Positions 16,642 to 25,449 of a DNA stretch of 64,000 nt are shown piece by piece. A program made the translations under genes and the position numbers. This DNA comes from Agromyces soli (GTDB taxonomy: Bacteria > Actinomycetota > Actinomycetes > Actinomycetales > Microbacteriaceae), in NCBI RefSeq assembly GCF_022811605.1, contig NZ_CP094533.1, positions 2,046,001-2,110,000 of the forward strand. Reading direction: 5' to 3'. A model generated the notes under the pieces. The model had not been told where the DNA came from. It did not search any database and was given only the letters and a program-made list of their open reading frames with translations. Each line of letters opens with the position of its first letter. The stretch's first letter is position 1.

Positions 16642-16701
16642 GCTCGCACCCTAGTGCACCGAGGTGGCCGGCAAGCGGGGCGGCGTCCGTAGGATCGTGC
16701 C

Positions 16702-17187
16702 ATGACCGACCCCACGCATCCCGCCGTCGACCGCGTCGCCGCCGCCCTGGCCGCCCAGGGCGTCGAGCCGCGCATCCAGTGGTTCGACGACGCCGTCACG
16801 ACCGCCCAGCTCGCCGCCGACGCCCTCGGCATCGAGGTCGGCCAGATCGCGAACTCGCTCGTCTTCACGATCGACGACGAGCCGATCCTCGTGCTCACCT
16901 CGGGGGCGCACCGGGTCGACACCGAGTGGCTCGGCGCGGCGCTCGGCGGCACGATCCGGCGCGCCTCGAAGGAGACGGTGAAGGAGGCCACGGGGCAGGT
17001 CATCGGCGGGGTCGCCCCGGTCGGGCACCCCGCCCCGGTGCGCACCGTCGTCGACGTGCATCTGGCCGAGTACCCGGAGGTCTGGGCCGCCGCGGGACAC
17101 GCGAAGACCGTGTTCCCGACGACGTTCGAGGAGCTCGTGCGCATCACCGGCGGCACGCCGCACGCGGTCGAGGCCCCGCAGAGCTGA
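16702..17187 (+). CDS. YbaK/EbsC-type aminoacyl-tRNA deacylase
   Basis: The protein has 161 residues and a single YbaK/ProRS-insertion-like domain: TAQLAADALGIEVGQIANSLVF, then the key lysine region RRASKETVKEATGQVIGGVAPVGHP. The family hydrolyses mischarged tRNA such as Cys-tRNA(Pro) or Ala-tRNA(Pro). TAGGAT (16690–16695) is six bases from the ATG with no ribosome site, indicating a leaderless transcript. It is a single gene, divergent from the APC permease. Confidence 0.9.
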   Translation: MTDPTHPAVDRVAAALAAQGVEPRIQWFDDAVTTAQLAADALGIEVGQIANSLVFTIDDEPILVLTSGAHRVDTEWLGAALGGTIRRASKETVKEATGQVIGGVAPVGHPAPVRTVVDVHLAEYPEVWAAAGHAKTVFPTTFEELVRITGGTPHAVEAPQS

Positions 17188-17203
17188 GCGCGCCCCGGAC
17201 CGG

Positions 17204-18366
<1,163 letters not shown>

Positions 18367-18370
<4 letters not shown>

Positions 18371-19503
18371 GCATCCACTCCCTCGATCGCGGCGCGCAGG
18401 GCCTCGGCCTGCGCCTCCGGCGGCACGTCGCCGATCCATGCTCCCATCGCGGCCTCCGATCCGGCGAGGAACTTCAGCTTGTCGGCGGCGCGGCGCGGGC
18501 TGGTGAGCTGCAGGGTGAGCCGCACCTCGTCGCGGTGCTCGTGGACCGGCGCCTGATGCCAGGCCGCGATGTACGGCGTCGGCGTCGCATAGCGGGCGTC
18601 GACCCCGCGCAGCAGGCGGCGGTAGAGCACGGCGAGCTCGTCGCGCTCGGCGAGGGAGGTCTCGGCGAGGTCGGGCACGTGCCGGTGCGGCACGAGGTGC
18701 ACCTCGATCGGCCAGCGCGCGGCGAACGGCACGTAGGCGCTCCAGTGCTCGCCGCGGAGGACGACGCGCGGCCCGTCGAGTTCGCGCGAGACGACCTCGG
18801 CGACGAGCCCGCGGCCCGCGGTCGCGATCGCGTCGAGCAGCCGCTGGGTGCGCGGCGTCACGTAGGGGTAGGCGTAGATCTGGCCGTGCGGATGGCCGAG
18901 GGTGACGCCGATCGCCTCGCCCCGGTTCTCGAAGGGGAACACCTGCTGCACGCCGGGCAGCGCCCCCAGCTCGGCGGTGCGATGCGCCCAGGCCTCGATG
19001 ACGGTGCGAGCGCGGGAGACGGACTGCGTGCCGAAGGATCCCTCGTGCTCGGGGCTGAAGCAGACGACCTCGCAGCGGCCGAGTGCCGGCAGGGTGCGCT
19101 CGACGCCGATCTCCCGCACGGCGGCGAGGGCGGCCGCCGGCTCGACGTCGGGTGCGGCGAGCGCGGGGCCGAACGCGGGGGAGCGGTTCTCGAACACCGC
19201 GACGTCGTAGCGGCTCGGGATCTCCGAGGGGTTGCCCGGCGATTGCGGGGCGAGCGGGTCGAGCTCGGCGGGCGGCAGCACGACCCGGTGCTGGCGGGCG
19301 GCGGCGATGGAGATCCACTCGCCGCTCAGCGGGTCCTGGCGCATCTCGGCGGTCGCCGGACGCGGGGCGAGTTCGCGCTCGTCGACGGCTCGACCCGGCG
19401 GCAGCACCGTGTCCGCGTCGTCGAAGTAGCGCAGCTCGCGGCCGTCGGCGAGGGTGCTGCGGTGCACGGCGATGCGCGGGTCGGCGATGGCGAGAGCGGT
19501 CAC
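18367..19503 (-). CDS. galT: galactose-1-phosphate uridylyltransferase
   Basis: The protein has 378 residues. The catalytic H-P-H triad is at 204–206 (LGHPHGQIYAYPYV), and FENRGEAIGV and the C-terminal LHLVPHRH-like region (VHLVPHRHVPDL) fit GalT of the HIT superfamily. It exchanges UMP between UDP-glucose and galactose-1-phosphate. The start is the GTG at 19503: TACAGT ends six bases upstream and there is no Shine-Dalgarno site, so the mRNA is leaderless. It is divergent from the DeoR-type regulator. No galE is present in the window. Confidence 0.95.
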
Positions 19504-19509
19504 GGCGCC

Positions 19510-19560
19510 ACTGTACGAGACTTTCGTTTGGCAAACAAGAGACTTTCGCATTGCAAAGGC
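19510..19560 (-). promoter_or_regulatory. galT promoter with tandem operator repeats
   Basis: On the minus strand TTGTTT and TACAGT (19510–19515) are 17 bp apart. Two direct repeats GAGACTTTCG-N2–4-GCAAA start at 19517 and 19539, exactly 22 bp apart, i.e. two helical turns. They overlap the promoter and extend toward the divergent regulator, as expected for a DeoR-family protein that binds tandem repeats. Confidence 0.72.
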
Positions 19561-19586
19561 ATGCCGCACGCGGAAGAATGGCGGCC

Positions 19587-20405
19587 ATGCCAGCCGAGCC
19601 GAGCGACGCCGCGAACCGCCACGACGTCGCCGAGCGCCGCGAGCTCACCCGCGCGCTGCTCGACGAGCGCGGCTTCGTCCGGGTCGCCGACCTCGCCGCC
19701 GCGTTCGGCGTGACGAGCGTGACCGCCCGTGCCGACCTCGACGCGCTCGAACGCGCCGGCGCCGTGCGCCGCGTCCACGGCGGCGCGGTGCCCGCGGGCG
19801 AGACCGTGCGAGCCGCCCGCGAGCCGAGTCTCGAGGAGGCCCTCGAGACCTCGGTCGCACCCAAGCAGCGCATCGGCGAGGCCGCGGCCGCGTTCGTTTC
19901 GAGCGGCCAGAGCGTGCTGCTCGACGTCGGCTCGACCTGCCTGCAGTTCGCGCGCGCTCTGCGGGCCCGCCGAGACCTCGAGGACGTCACGATCTTCACC
20001 AACGGGCTCGCCATCGCCCTCGAGCTCGAGGCCGAGATCCCGCGGTTCACCGTCGTGGTCACCGGCGGCACGCTCCGGCCCCGCCAGCACTCGCTCGTGC
20101 ACCCGCTCGCCGGCTCCATGCTCGACGAGGTGCACGTCGACCTCGCGTTCATCGGCTGCAACGGGGTCCACCCCGACCGCGGGGCCACGAACCAGAACCT
20201 GCCCGAAGCGCAGGTGAAGGCGCTCATGGTGCAAGCCTCGGCGCGCAGCATCCTGCTCGCCGACGGTGCAAAGCTCGGCGAGGTGCACCTCGGCCGCATC
20301 GCGCCGCTCGAGGCCTTCGACGCGCTGGTGACGGATGCCTCGGCGCCCGCCGCGCTCGTCGCCGCGCTCGAGGCGACCGGGCTCCCGGTGCGGCTCGCCG
20401 GCTGA
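19587..20405 (+). CDS. DeoR/GlpR-family repressor of galactose genes
   Basis: The protein has 272 residues. An N-terminal DeoR winged helix (about 15–68) reads ERRELTRALLDERGFVRVADLAAAFGVTSVTARADLDALERAGAVRRVHGGAV. The DeoR C-terminal sensor domain, related to phosphosugar isomerases, includes LDVGSTCLQFARALR, TNGLAIALEL and FIGCNGVHPDRGATN. It probably represses galT–galK and itself through the 22-bp-spaced repeats and is released by a sugar phosphate. The ATG at 19587 is preferred because the in-frame ATG at 19578 abuts the GGAAG ribosome site. Confidence 0.9.
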   Translation: MPAEPSDAANRHDVAERRELTRALLDERGFVRVADLAAAFGVTSVTARADLDALERAGAVRRVHGGAVPAGETVRAAREPSLEEALETSVAPKQRIGEAAAAFVSSGQSVLLDVGSTCLQFARALRARRDLEDVTIFTNGLAIALELEAEIPRFTVVVTGGTLRPRQHSLVHPLAGSMLDEVHVDLAFIGCNGVHPDRGATNQNLPEAQVKALMVQASARSILLADGAKLGEVHLGRIAPLEAFDALVTDASAPAALVAALEATGLPVRLAG

Positions 20406-20468
20406 ACGGGCGGCCCGCGGTCCCCGCGTGGGGCGGCGCCGCCCGGCCGCTCCGCATATGGTGGAAGC

Positions 20469-21398
20469 ATGACCCTCCCCACGGGCGCACAGCTCGTCCT
20501 CGAGACCTCGACGTCGAGCGGAGAGCTCACCGCCGTCGTCACCACCGTCGCAGCCGGGCTGCGCGCGCTCAGCCTCGACGGGGTCGAGCTGGTGCCCACC
20601 TTCGGCGAGGACCGCACTCCGCCGGCCGCGGCGGGCATCGTGCTCGCCCCGTGGCCGAACCGCATCCGCGACGGCCGCTGGAGCCACGACGGCGTCGACC
20701 ACCAGCTCGCCATCACCGAGCCGGCGCTCGGCAACGCGATCCACGGGCTCCTGCGCTTCACCGAGTACCGGGTCGTCGCGCAGGACCGCGACTCGGTGAC
20801 CCTCGAGGCGACGATCTTCCCGCAGACCGGATACCCGTTCCTCATCGAGACCGCGGTGCACTACGAGCTCGTCTCGGACGGGCTCCGGGTCACCCACCGC
20901 CTCGAGAACGTCGGCGCCGAGCCCGCCCCCGTCGCGCTCGGCACGCACCCCTATGTGAAGATCGGTGGCGTGCCCACGGCCGAACTCGAGCTGCGCATCG
21001 AGGCCGACAGCCACATCGAGGTCGACGAGCGCAAGCTGCCCACCGGCGAGGTGCCGGTCGACGGCACGCCCTGGGACCTCCGCGCCGGTCGGCGCGTCGG
21101 CGAGCTCTCGCTCGACGACGCGTTCGGCGAGCTCGCCTCCGACGAGGAAGGCGTCATCGAGCACGTGCTGACCGCGCCCGACGGCCGCAGCGTCGCCGTC
21201 TGGGCCGACGACGACTTCGCCTACGTGCAGGCGTTCACGACCGACCGCTTCCCGGGCGAGGAGCTCGCGATCGCGATCGAGCCGATGACCGCCCCCGCCG
21301 AGGCGTTCAACTCCGGCCGCGGGCTGCGCTGGCTCGGGCCGGGCGAGCAGTGGGAGCTCAGCTGGGGCATCCGCTTCCGGGGCTTCACCGCCGGCTGA
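20469..21398 (+). CDS. aldose 1-epimerase family protein
   Basis: The protein has 309 residues and a galactose-mutarotase β-sandwich. NRIRDGRWSHDG, GNAIHGLLRF, the catalytic-histidine region LGTHPYVKIGG and the glutamate region AIEPMTAPAEAFNSG are present. It interconverts sugar anomers, so it can supply α-galactose to GalK, fitting its place behind the gal regulator. TATGGT (20457–20462) ends six bases before the ATG, so the gene has its own leaderless promoter and does not depend on read-through from the regulator gene. Confidence 0.9.
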   Translation: MTLPTGAQLVLETSTSSGELTAVVTTVAAGLRALSLDGVELVPTFGEDRTPPAAAGIVLAPWPNRIRDGRWSHDGVDHQLAITEPALGNAIHGLLRFTEYRVVAQDRDSVTLEATIFPQTGYPFLIETAVHYELVSDGLRVTHRLENVGAEPAPVALGTHPYVKIGGVPTAELELRIEADSHIEVDERKLPTGEVPVDGTPWDLRAGRRVGELSLDDAFGELASDEEGVIEHVLTAPDGRSVAVWADDDFAYVQAFTTDRFPGEELAIAIEPMTAPAEAFNSGRGLRWLGPGEQWELSWGIRFRGFTAG

Positions 21399-21443
21399 CG
21401 CCGCGGAGCTCGGACACCCCGTGCGCCCCGGGCGCCTCGATCG

Positions 21444-22622
21444 TCAGCGCGCGCAGCTGCCCGTGCCGACCGGGTCGTCGAGCGACGGCGCCGCCTCGGC
21501 GAGCGGGGTCAGCACGTCGATCGGCACGGCGAAGCCGACGTTCGCCACCGACTCCGACTTCGCGAAGACGACGCCCGCGACCTCGCCGGCCCCAGTGAGC
21601 AGCGGGCCGCCCGAGTTGCCGTGGTCGACCTGCGCCGCGAAGGTCGTGACCTCGCGGGTCGAGGTGCGGTCGCCCTCGACGATGGTGAGCGGTCCCGTCG
21701 ACATCACCTCGCCCGAGCGCAGCGTGAACGGGCCGCCGAAGGGGTAGCCCGCGACGCCGACCGCCGTGCCGGGATCGGGGGTGCCGGCGAGGGGGAGCGG
21801 GGCGACATCGAGCGGATCGGTCGCGATGAGCGCCAGGTCGGCCTCCCGGTCGAAGGCGACGACGCGGCCGGCGACGGCGCCACGGCCCGGCGCCTCGACG
21901 ATCGGCTCGTCGATGCCGGCGACGACGTGCGCATTCGTCACGACCCGGTTCGGGGCGACGACGAAGCCGGAGCCCGTGAGCGTGCTGCCGCACTGGAACG
22001 CGGTGCCCGTGATGCGCACCACCGAGGCCGTCGCCGCGTTCACCGCGTCGCCCGACGGCCCCTCGCTCGGCAGCGCCGGCGCCGCCGTCGGCCCGCCGAT
22101 CACGTCGACGAGCCACGGCACGCCCTGGCCGAGCGCCGCGGTGCGGATCTCCGCGAGGAGTGCCCGCGCCGGCTCGGGCGTGACCCGCTCGAGCCCGCGG
22201 AGCACCTGCGAACCGGCCACCGCCGGCGAGAGCACTGGTACGCCCATCGACTGGACGGCCGAGCCCAGCAGCGCGACCACGAAGGCCGTGACGAGCAGGT
22301 TGCCGAGCGCCCCGAGGATGCGGTCGATCACGCCGAGCTTCACCGCCCGGACGCCGCGGCGCAGCAGCCGCCCGAGCGCCGCGCCGAGCGAGGCGCCGAT
22401 CGCGAGCAGCAGCACCGCGGTCGCGATCACCGCGGGCGCCCGCCACTCGGGCGCCGCGACCAGCGAACCGACCCACGGCATCGCGAACCACGAGGCGACG
22501 CCGCCCGCGATGAGCCCGACGAGTCCGGCGGCCGTGCGCAGGAGCCCCGCGCGCCAGCCGTTCACGAGCGCCCCGATGCCGATCACCACGAGCAGCACGT
22601 CGAGCACCAGGCTCCAGCCCAT
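21444..22622 (-). CDS. membrane-anchored MarP-type serine protease
   Basis: The protein has 392 residues. A CvpA-like part with four membrane helices (about 1–125) is joined to an extracytoplasmic trypsin-like domain (about 190–390). The catalytic triad is His232 (NAHVV), Asp262 (EADLAL) and Ser337 (DHGNSGGP). Cys211 and Cys390 match the disulfide pair of mycobacterial MarP, which is needed for acid and oxidative stress resistance. Order, length and cysteines all fit that family. The start is the ATG at 22622. Confidence 0.92.
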   Translation of the reverse strand: MGWSLVLDVLLVVIGIGALVNGWRAGLLRTAAGLVGLIAGGVASWFAMPWVGSLVAAPEWRAPAVIATAVLLLAIGASLGAALGRLLRRGVRAVKLGVIDRILGALGNLLVTAFVVALLGSAVQSMGVPVLSPAVAGSQVLRGLERVTPEPARALLAEIRTAALGQGVPWLVDVIGGPTAAPALPSEGPSGDAVNAATASVVRITGTAFQCGSTLTGSGFVVAPNRVVTNAHVVAGIDEPIVEAPGRGAVAGRVVAFDREADLALIATDPLDVAPLPLAGTPDPGTAVGVAGYPFGGPFTLRSGEVMSTGPLTIVEGDRTSTREVTTFAAQVDHGNSGGPLLTGAGEVAGVVFAKSESVANVGFAVPIDVLTPLAEAAPSLDDPVGTGSCAR

Positions 22623-22820
22623 CCGTCACCTCCGTCGCGCCCGCGGCGCAATTGTGGATTCCACCCTCTCGCACCCGGCTCCGGAACCGCTGAGGACGCG
22701 GCGGTCGACAAGGCGGATGCCTCGCCCCCGCCGCTCGGCTATCGTCGTGGTGCCCGGGGCCGCACACCTCGGGCGCGCGCGCCCCGGACCGACCGGGGTG
22801 CACCGGGCGAGGAGGCTTGG

Positions 22821-23861
22821 ATGCGGGTCGGCATGTTCCTGAACTACGCGGGCGGATTCGCGGAGGTCGCCGACGAGGTCGGCGAGCTCGAGGCCGGCGG
22901 CGTGGACCTCGTCGCCGTCCCCGAGGCGTACTCCTTCGACGCGGTCAGCCAGCTCGGCTTCCTCGCGGCGCGCACCTCGACGATCACGCTCGCCTCCGGC
23001 ATCCTGCAGCTGTACACCCGCACGCCCACGTTGACCGCGATGACCGCCGCCGGGCTCGACTACGTCTCCGGCGGCCGCTTCGAGCTCGGCATCGGCGCCT
23101 CGGGGCCGCAGGTCATCGAAGGCTTCCACGGCGTGCGCTACGACGCGCCGGTCGGCCGCACCCGCGAGATCATCGAGATCTGCCGGGCGACCTGGCGGCG
23201 CGAGCCCGTCGTGCACGACGGGCGGCACTACCGCATCCCGCTCCCGGCGGGGGAGGGTACGGGGCTCGGCAAGCCGCTGAAGCTCATCAACCACCCGGTG
23301 CGCGAGCGCATCCCGATCACCGTGGCCGCGCTCGGACCGAAGTCGGTCGAGCAGACCGCGGAGATCGCCGACGGCTGGCTGCCGATGTTCTTCCACCCCG
23401 AGCGGGCGGACGCGGTGTGGGGCGACGCGCTCGCCGCGGGCACGGCCCGGCGTTCGCCGGAGCTCGGCCCGCTCGACGTGTTCGCGAGCCCCGCGCTCGC
23501 CATCACCGAGCGGCCGGACGACGTGCTGCCGCTCGTGAAGCCGCAGCTCGCGCTCTACGTCGGCGGCATGGGCGCGAAGGGCAAGAACTTCTACAACGAC
23601 CTCGTGGCGAGCTACGGCTTCGCCGAGGAGGCGGCGCGCATCCAGGAGCTCTACCTCGCCGGTCGCAAGGAGGAGGCGGTCGCCGCGGTGCCCGACGAGC
23701 TCGTGCGCGCGATCTCGCTCATCGGCCCGGCCTCGTACGTCGCCGAACGCGTCGCCGCGTTCGCGGAGGCCGGGGTGACGACGCTCGCCGTCACGCCGCT
23801 CGCGCGCAGCTCGGCCGAGCGCGTGGCGCTCATGGCCGGCTTCCGCCGCCTCGTCGGCTGA
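22821..23861 (+). CDS. luciferase-like (LLM class) F420-dependent oxidoreductase
   Basis: The protein has 346 residues and a bacterial-luciferase TIM barrel: MRVGMFLNYAGG, VAVPEAYSFDAVSQLGFLAARTS, LASGILQLYTRTPTLTAMTA, GRFELGIGASGPQVIEGFHG and IPITVAALGPKSVEQTAEIADGW. This pattern is that of actinobacterial F420-dependent enzymes of the Rv-type LLM family rather than FMN luciferases. The substrate is unknown. GAGGAGG lies six bases upstream of the ATG, and TATCGT at 22740 is a probable -10 box, leaving a GC-rich leader of about 70 nt. Confidence 0.9.
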   Translation: MRVGMFLNYAGGFAEVADEVGELEAGGVDLVAVPEAYSFDAVSQLGFLAARTSTITLASGILQLYTRTPTLTAMTAAGLDYVSGGRFELGIGASGPQVIEGFHGVRYDAPVGRTREIIEICRATWRREPVVHDGRHYRIPLPAGEGTGLGKPLKLINHPVRERIPITVAALGPKSVEQTAEIADGWLPMFFHPERADAVWGDALAAGTARRSPELGPLDVFASPALAITERPDDVLPLVKPQLALYVGGMGAKGKNFYNDLVASYGFAEEAARIQELYLAGRKEEAVAAVPDELVRAISLIGPASYVAERVAAFAEAGVTTLAVTPLARSSAERVALMAGFRRLVG

Positions 23862-23877
23862 CGGGCGATGTCGGCGG

Positions 23878-23893
23878 TCGAAGGTATGTTCGA
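23878..23893 (+). promoter_or_regulatory. LexA-type SOS box
   Basis: TCGAAG-GTAT-GTTCGA matches the actinobacterial LexA consensus TCGAAC-N4-GTTCGA at 11 of 12 fixed positions. It overlaps TATGTT, a possible -10. It precedes a strong ribosome site (AGGAGGTGG, 23897–23905) and a short reading frame. In mycobacteria, REP13E12/DUF222 HNH genes carry such boxes. Confidence 0.7.
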
Positions 23894-23910
23894 TCCAGGA
23901 GGTGGTCGCT

Positions 23911-24045
23911 TTGGACGACTGCAAGTGGGTCGAAGACGCATCGACGCGATCGGAGTTCGGTCGTCGGATTCGGGTGGTACTCGGTGCCCCCGGGGAATTC
24001 CGACATCCCGACCCACTGATTAAAAGTCAGTTGCTCTGCCTCTGA
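23911..24045 (+). pseudogene. 44-codon SOS-controlled reading frame, probable 5' gene remnant
   Basis: A TTG start follows AGGAGGT with 7-nt spacing and encodes 44 residues (MDDCKWVEDASTRSEFG…) before a stop. The strong promoter/ribosome-site arrangement is out of proportion to such a short product, and its last two-thirds run antisense through the tRNA-Lys gene. I read it as the 5' end of a DNA-damage-inducible gene, perhaps of the DUF222/HNH type, cut off by recombination at the tRNA. It could also be a real short leader upstream of the HNH gene. No homology is claimed. Confidence 0.45.
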
Positions 24046-24056
24046 GCTACGGGGGC
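23985..24056 (-). tRNA. tRNA-Lys (UUU anticodon) with aberrant T arm
   Basis: On the minus strand a 72-nt cloverleaf is readable: a perfect 7-bp acceptor stem (GCCCCCG/CGGGGGC), D arm GCTC-AGAGGCA-GAGC, a perfect 5-bp anticodon stem around CTTTTAA (anticodon TTT) and variable loop GGGTC. The T arm departs from all rules: stem GGGAT/TTCCC has a T·T mismatch and the loop is GTCGGAA instead of TTCGAAT. CCA is not encoded. It may be a decayed or recombined tRNA copy rather than the functional one. Confidence 0.72.
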
Positions 24057-24062
24057 TGATGC

Positions 24063-24566
24063 ATGGCGCAGAAGACCTGCACGAGCTGCAAGCAGTCTAA
24101 GCCACTCGCCGAGTACACCGTTCGACGGGCGTCCAGAGACGGGCTCGCGACGATCTGTCGCGAGTGCAATCGGCTCAAGGCGCGGCGGTACTACGCGAAG
24201 AACCGCGAGTACCACGTCCGCGTCATCATGGCGCGAAAGGCGGTGCAACGGAGCCTCGCGCTCGACGCGGTGGGAACGTATCTGCTCGCGAACCCCTGCG
24301 TCGACTGCGGCGAGGGCGATGTCCGCGTGCTCGACTTCGATCATCGCGAGAACTGCGACAAGTCCGCCGACGTCATGCGTCTGGCCCAGAACGGCTACTC
24401 CGTCGCTCGGGTCATGGTCGAGATCGCGAAGTGCGAGGTGCGGTGCCGCAACTGCCATGCGAAGGTCACCTACGAACGGCTCGGCAACGACTGGCGCACG
24501 GCGCTCATGCAGCGGATGGCGGAAGAGGATCCCGCTGATCCCCGCGATCTCCCCGATCCCGGCTGA
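24063..24566 (+). CDS. HNH endonuclease-like protein with two zinc-binding cysteine sets
   Basis: The protein has 167 residues. The N-terminal zinc ribbon has Cys6/Cys9 and Cys32/Cys35 (CTSCKQSK…CRECNRLKARRYY). The C-terminal HNH-like part has Cys79/Cys82, the core LDFDHRE (His94) and C128RNCH132. The architecture is that of small HNH proteins from phages and mobile elements, often of unknown target. No clear ribosome site precedes the ATG, which starts 7 bp from the 5' end of the antisense tRNA-Lys gene; expression could come from the SOS-box promoter upstream. AT content and Lys/Arg usage are higher than in neighbouring genes, suggesting acquisition. Confidence 0.8.
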   Translation: MAQKTCTSCKQSKPLAEYTVRRASRDGLATICRECNRLKARRYYAKNREYHVRVIMARKAVQRSLALDAVGTYLLANPCVDCGEGDVRVLDFDHRENCDKSADVMRLAQNGYSVARVMVEIAKCEVRCRNCHAKVTYERLGNDWRTALMQRMAEEDPADPRDLPDPG

Positions 24567-24597
24567 GCGCCCGGCTGCGGCGAGTATCCTTGCCGGA

Positions 24598-25236
24598 ATG
24601 GCCTCCAGCTTCCACCGCCCCACCAAGTTCCCGCCCGGCATGTTCGAGGCGTTCCTGGGCGGCGAGGACCCGGCGCAGCTGAACCGCGTCGCGCACGACA
24701 CCGCGGCCGCGCTGCTCGCCCGAGTGCGCAGCGACCCCGACCCCGAGATCGTGTCCCGTCTCGTGGCTTACACCGACCGGCACGGCATCGACGCGATCGC
24801 CGAGCTCTGGTCGCGCTCGTCGGCGAAGAGCCTCCCGGGGGCGCTCTGGCGCATCTACCTGCTGCGCACCCTCATCCGGCAGGACTCCGAGACGCTGAGC
24901 CTCGCCTACCGGCGCGGCAGCGAGGTCTCGCACACCATCGACCAGGTCGTGGCCGGCGCCCCGACTCCGGCGGGCCCCGGTGAGGTCATCGAGCTCGCCG
25001 ACCGCATCCTGCACGGCGTCTTCGCGGGCGACTTCGCCGTCGCCCTCGACCGGGCCGCCGCGTTCGGCCGGGTGACCGCCGCCGGCTTCGCGAGCCTCGC
25101 CGACGACGCGGACGCCGCCGACGCGGTGCACCCCGATCGGCCGGCGGAGTTCACCCGCCGCGCGCTGCGCCTCACCGAGCTCTCCGACGAGCTGACGGCG
25201 TGCGCGAAGCTCTGGCGCCGGGACGCGCTCGACTGA
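24598..25236 (+). CDS. conserved actinobacterial protein of unknown function
   Basis: The protein has 212 residues, is α-helical, and has no signal peptide or membrane segment. It begins MASSFHRPTKFPPGMFEAFLGGEDPAQLNRVAHDTAAALL and contains IAELWSRSSAKSLPGALWRIYLLRTLI. Close relatives occur throughout Micrococcales; some database entries label them as an RNA polymerase β-like protein, which the sequence does not support. TATCCT (24585–24590) lies seven bases before the ATG, giving a leaderless transcript. No function is assigned. Confidence 0.82.
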   Translation: MASSFHRPTKFPPGMFEAFLGGEDPAQLNRVAHDTAAALLARVRSDPDPEIVSRLVAYTDRHGIDAIAELWSRSSAKSLPGALWRIYLLRTLIRQDSETLSLAYRRGSEVSHTIDQVVAGAPTPAGPGEVIELADRILHGVFAGDFAVALDRAAAFGRVTAAGFASLADDADAADAVHPDRPAEFTRRALRLTELSDELTACAKLWRRDALD

Positions 25237-25298
25237 GAGCCCGGGAGCGCCCCCGCCGTCGCGGAATACGCGCCCGCCCGCGTCCGTTACACTCGATG

Positions 25299-25378
25299 TG
25301 CCGGGCCGCAGTAACCCCGGGCTCCAATATTCGCCGCTTCGAGCGGCCTCGCGCCGAGAGGCGTTCTGCGGCCCGGCA
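25299..25378 (+). ncRNA. candidate structured small RNA
   Basis: A 13-bp perfect stem (TGCCGGGCCGCAG at 25299–25311 with its complement at 25366–25378) encloses about 54 nt with two further hairpins: CCGC-TTCGA-GCGG, and GCCTC…GAGGC, which shares the last G of the first. TACACT (25288–25293) sits just upstream as a -10 box. The downstream gene has its own leaderless promoter, so this transcript looks independent. It lacks the GGAAGCAGC loop of SRP RNA and does not resemble tmRNA, 6S or RNase P RNA. The 213-bp gap otherwise contains nothing I recognise. Confidence 0.55.
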
Positions 25379-25449
25379 TTTCCCGTCTTCGGGGCGGCGC
25401 CTCCGGGCCGGGTGCCCCTCGGCCGCCGGCGCGCGCGTACCATCGGAGC

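Noticed and set aside
23862..25236. Prophage or integrative element
   Set aside because: No integrase, recombinase, phage structural gene or second att copy is visible; only the HNH gene and the tRNA/SOS scar.
25299..25378. SRP (4.5S) RNA
   Set aside because: The conserved GGAAGCAGC-type loop and helix-8 symmetry are missing on both strands.
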